Source of the DNA: Burkholderiales bacterium
Lineage (GTDB): Bacteria > Pseudomonadota > Gammaproteobacteria > Burkholderiales > Burkholderiaceae_C
Assembly: GCA_947453585.1 (NCBI GenBank)
Contig: CANGHQ010000091.1
Coordinates: forward strand, 1-7,127
Direction: 5' to 3'
DNA: 7,127 nt
Position numbers and translations under genes: made by a program. This document shows positions 4,539 through 7,127 of the stretch, piece by piece. Each line of letters starts with the position of its first letter. The first letter of the stretch is position 1. The notes beneath the pieces are model-generated. The model worked only from the letters and a program-made list of their open reading frames with translations, had not been told where the DNA came from and did not search any database.

Positions 4539-7126
4539 AGCCGGGCATAATTGCGCAGGGTCTTGAAGGCGGCGGCCCCCAAGGCAAATTGGTAAATCAG
4601 GCTGGTCCAGTCTTTGGCGCCGTCAATGAACAGGCTGTAGGCCGAGCGCCGGTCCACCAGGGGGGGCACGAACAGCGAGTCGCCGGGGTTAAGCTTTTTG
4701 CTGCTTAAGCCGGTGCTCCACAGCGCGAGGCGGCTGGCGCTGCCCTCCACGGTGCCGTCGGCCCGGACCAGCACCAGGTTGTCGGTGTCTGCGTCGCGCG
4801 TGGCGCCGGCCTTGTCAAGGTAGTCGCCCACGGTCATGCCGGGCCTGTGCAAGAACGCGCTCTCAGCGTAGACCTCGCCAAAGACGCCCACAAAATTGGA
4901 GCGCGTGGGGACGGTCACGCTGTCGCCGTCCTCAAGGGCCAGGGGCGGCATCACCGGGTTGGCGGCGTCCAGGTCAAGTGCAATGCGCCCGGTGGCCTTG
5001 AGCCCTTCCACGCGCTTGAGCAACTGCTTTTGGCTCTCCGCTTGCGACTGCAGGGCCGCGGCCTTGGTCGGGTCGGTGGTGTTGGTGTTCTGGGCCAGGG
5101 CGTTGACCTGGGAATCGGTCTGGGCCTGCAGGCGTTGCTTGGCCTTGCTGATGTTTTCTTCCTGGCGCTGGCGGGTGGACTCGCGCGTAAACACCGTGCC
5201 GTACAGATAGGCCTGCTTACTCAAGCCGCCAGCGCGCTTGATCAGCTCGGGCAGCGTCTCGCCAGGCTCGACCTGGTACTTGCCGGGGACCATCACCTCG
5301 CCCGCGAGTGTCACCACCTGGGCGCGCTTTTCGGTGGGCACCGGCAGCTGCGTGGTAGTAAACAGCGCGATCTGGTCACCGGGCTCCAGGCGAATATTGT
5401 CTGCGGGCAGACCCCCTAACACGGCGCGGCCCAGGTTGAAGGTGATGGCCTTACTTTGCAGGGTGGCCGGCACGCGGCGGATGACCTGCGCGTAGTCCCA
5501 GTTGATGTCGTTGGTCAGGCTGCGCGCGGAGCCGCGCTGCCAGTAGCTGTAGTAGTCCACCAGCCACTGGGTGGAGGGGATGACGTCCTTGATGGTGAAC
5601 CCGTCGCGCCAGACAAAGCGCTTGGTGCCGCCCACGATCTCGCCCACCACGGTGACGCTGTCCTGGGTCTCGGTGCCGGCCTCGTTGGGGCCGTAGACGG
5701 TGACGATATCGCCACTGGCCAGTTCCAGGTTCTCGGTCTGGTCCAGCGCGATGGCCTTGGCCAGGTTAAAGGCAATGATGCGCGTGCGCACGGCCTGGGG
5801 GTCAAGCCGCTGGATGGTGGCGTAATCGAGGTTGGCCTCGGGCTTGGAATAGTTGCCCGTGTGTGCGCCCCGGTTAACCGACGACCAGTAGCTGCCCGGA
5901 ATCAGCAGGCGCCGGTCGGCCAGCAGGTCGGCCACGCGCATGCCGGGGTGGAAGGTGTAGCGCAGCGGAGACGCCACATTGCCCTGCAGCGTGACGACGT
6001 TGGAAATCTGGGGGCTGATCTGAAACACGGTCAGTATGTCGCCGCCCTTGAGCTTGAGCTTTTGGCCATCGGCGTCGAGCGCGAAGTCTTCCACGTAGCG
6101 TGGTATGTCGCGGTTGGCGTCCACGCGCTCAAGCTGCGCCTTTTGCGGCGCGGCCAGCGTGGGCAGGCCGCCAGACAGGGCAAGCACCTGGGCAATCGTC
6201 TCGCCGGGGCGCAGTTCGTAAATCGCGGGAGCATTGATGGTGCCCAGCAGCGCAGCGCGCGGGCCTGCGGGCGGGATGTAGATGACGTCGCCCGACATCA
6301 GGCGTGCGTCGGCGCTGTTGTCGCCGTTGGACAAAAACGCGTACAGATCGACCGTGGCAATGGTCTTGCCGCCACGGCGCAGCTCAATGGCGCGCAGGCT
6401 GCCGTTGCTGCTCGGGCCGCCGGTCTCGAGCAAGGCGTTGACCACGCCCGAGAGGCTGCTCACCACATGCTTGCCGGGCTTGCGGGCCTGGCCCACCACA
6501 AACACCTCGATGCTGCGCAGGCGCCCCAGGGTGGCGCTGACGGTGAAGTTGCGGTAGACCTTGCCGATGTGGGCGGCCAAGACCCGCTCTACGTCGCTCA
6601 AGGGCACGCCGGCCAAACTCAGCGGGCCGACCTTGGGCACCATGATCCGACCGTCGCGGTCGATCGTAAAGGTGCTGCTGACGTCAAAGAGCCCGTTGAC
6701 CTGGACCACGATCTCGTCCCCTACCCCCAAAACATACCCAGCAGGCACAGGAGCGGCCTGGACTGGCGCGAAGCTGCTGGCCTTGGCAAAGAGCTCGTAG
6801 CCGTAGAGCCGCAGCGGTACCCCGGTGGCCCCAAAAACGAAACGCTGGAACTCGGTCTCGTCAGCCTTGGCGCGCCTGACGGCCTCGCTGGCGGTCTCGT
6901 CGGTGGCGGCGTCGTCTGCCGCCTGGTTGCTGTTCTGTTGCGTCGCGTCGCTGGCGTTGGACTGAGCGTCTGCCGGGCCACCCAGTTTGGGGGCAGACTT
7001 GCTGCTTTTCAGGGGCCCCTTGCCCGACTTCGAATCGGCCTTGCCCCGGTTAAGAACACCGTCAGCGGAATTGGAGGCTTCGCCAAGATCGCCCCCGCTG
7101 GCGTTGGACTGCATTGCGTTACCCAA
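4535..7126 (-). CDS. Outer-membrane polysaccharide exporter with multiple SLBB domains, 5' end outside window
   Basis: At least 863 codons are present and the frame is open to the window edge. The first codon here is TTG and no signal peptide is seen, so the start lies upstream. Using in-window numbering, residues 1-95 form a Ser/Asn/Ala/Lys-rich low-complexity linker. A Poly_export (PES) domain follows at about 131-200 (GYVLGVGDEIVVQVNG). About six SLBB-like units come next, near 206-285, 291-368, 376-478, 491-590, 604-740 and 745-822; most open with a G-x-V/I strand and carry a P-G-M/E-T turn. The fifth is interrupted by a Gln/Ala-rich helical insert (648-705). The C-terminal DWTSLIYQFALGAAAFKTL (839-857) is an amphipathic helix like the one by which Wza crosses the outer membrane. 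E. coli Wza is about 380 residues, so this is an elongated relative, probably spanning more of the periplasm toward the Wzz-type protein encoded next. Confidence 0.92.
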   Translation of the reverse strand: MGNAMQSNASGGDLGEASNSADGVLNRGKADSKSGKGPLKSSKSAPKLGGPADAQSNASDATQQNSNQAADDAATDETASEAVRRAKADETEFQRFVFGATGVPLRLYGYELFAKASSFAPVQAAPVPAGYVLGVGDEIVVQVNGLFDVSSTFTIDRDGRIMVPKVGPLSLAGVPLSDVERVLAAHIGKVYRNFTVSATLGRLRSIEVFVVGQARKPGKHVVSSLSGVVNALLETGGPSSNGSLRAIELRRGGKTIATVDLYAFLSNGDNSADARLMSGDVIYIPPAGPRAALLGTINAPAIYELRPGETIAQVLALSGGLPTLAAPQKAQLERVDANRDIPRYVEDFALDADGQKLKLKGGDILTVFQISPQISNVVTLQGNVASPLRYTFHPGMRVADLLADRRLLIPGSYWSSVNRGAHTGNYSKPEANLDYATIQRLDPQAVRTRIIAFNLAKAIALDQTENLELASGDIVTVYGPNEAGTETQDSVTVVGEIVGGTKRFVWRDGFTIKDVIPSTQWLVDYYSYWQRGSARSLTNDINWDYAQVIRRVPATLQSKAITFNLGRAVLGGLPADNIRLEPGDQIALFTTTQLPVPTEKRAQVVTLAGEVMVPGKYQVEPGETLPELIKRAGGLSKQAYLYGTVFTRESTRQRQEENISKAKQRLQAQTDSQVNALAQNTNTTDPTKAAALQSQAESQKQLLKRVEGLKATGRIALDLDAANPVMPPLALEDGDSVTVPTRSNFVGVFGEVYAESAFLHRPGMTVGDYLDKAGATRDADTDNLVLVRADGTVEGSASRLALWSTGLSSKKLNPGDSLFVPPLVDRRSAYSLFIDGAKDWTSLIYQFALGAAAFKTLRNYARL

Positions 7127-7127
7127 G

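Noticed and set aside
4847..5419. Long antisense open frame of 190 codons inside the exporter gene
   Set aside because: GC-rich coding DNA commonly leaves the opposite strand open. The product is Gly/Leu/Ala/Arg-rich without domain signals, and the minus-strand exporter domains are unmistakable.
7124..7126. TTG as the true start of the exporter
   Set aside because: The frame is open to the window edge and no signal peptide follows, which an outer-membrane exporter needs. The start must lie outside.

Overview
The window is a GC-rich stretch of an exopolysaccharide or capsule locus. All six supported genes lie on the minus strand, so the operon reads from right to left. The gene set fits a betaproteobacterium, probably Comamonadaceae or Burkholderiales: a long multi-SLBB exporter, a Wzz-type protein, a WecA/MraY-type initiating transferase, a specialised NusG/RfaH paralogue, an EPS-associated MarR-type regulator and GDP-L-fucose synthase. 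The taxon is inferred from gene content and base composition, not from any marker gene.

Layout in transcription order: (1) 7127-4535, a large outer-membrane polysaccharide exporter whose 5' end and signal peptide lie outside the window; (2) 4538-3348, a Wzz-type chain-length determinant; (3) 3351-2245, a polytopic phosphoglycosyl transferase that would load the first sugar on undecaprenyl phosphate; (4) 2248-1676, an RfaH-like antiterminator; (5) 1464-1102, a small winged-helix regulator; (6) 995-18, GDP-L-fucose synthase (fcl). The first four genes are joined by three identical 4-base ATGA stop/start overlaps. The last two are preceded by real gaps of about 211 and 106 bases. These hold hairpins, short repeats and one ops-like sequence on the sense strand.

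The genes form one pathway. Fcl makes GDP-L-fucose, the transferase starts the lipid-linked repeat unit, Wzz sets chain length, and the SLBB protein carries the polymer through the outer membrane. The RfaH-like and MarR-like proteins are probably dedicated regulators of this locus. No flippase, polymerase, gmd or further glycosyltransferase is visible.

The least ordinary signal is in the downstream half. Two short palindromic repeat families sit exactly at gene borders. A REP-like element (two copies, 28/30 identical in the core) supplies the stop codon of the marR-type gene and encodes part of the N-terminus of the RfaH-like protein. A second palindromic repeat at 7-33 supplies the last residues and stop codon of fcl. 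I see no wholly new system; the repeat-built gene ends and a possible RfaH/ops relay inside the operon are the points worth checking.
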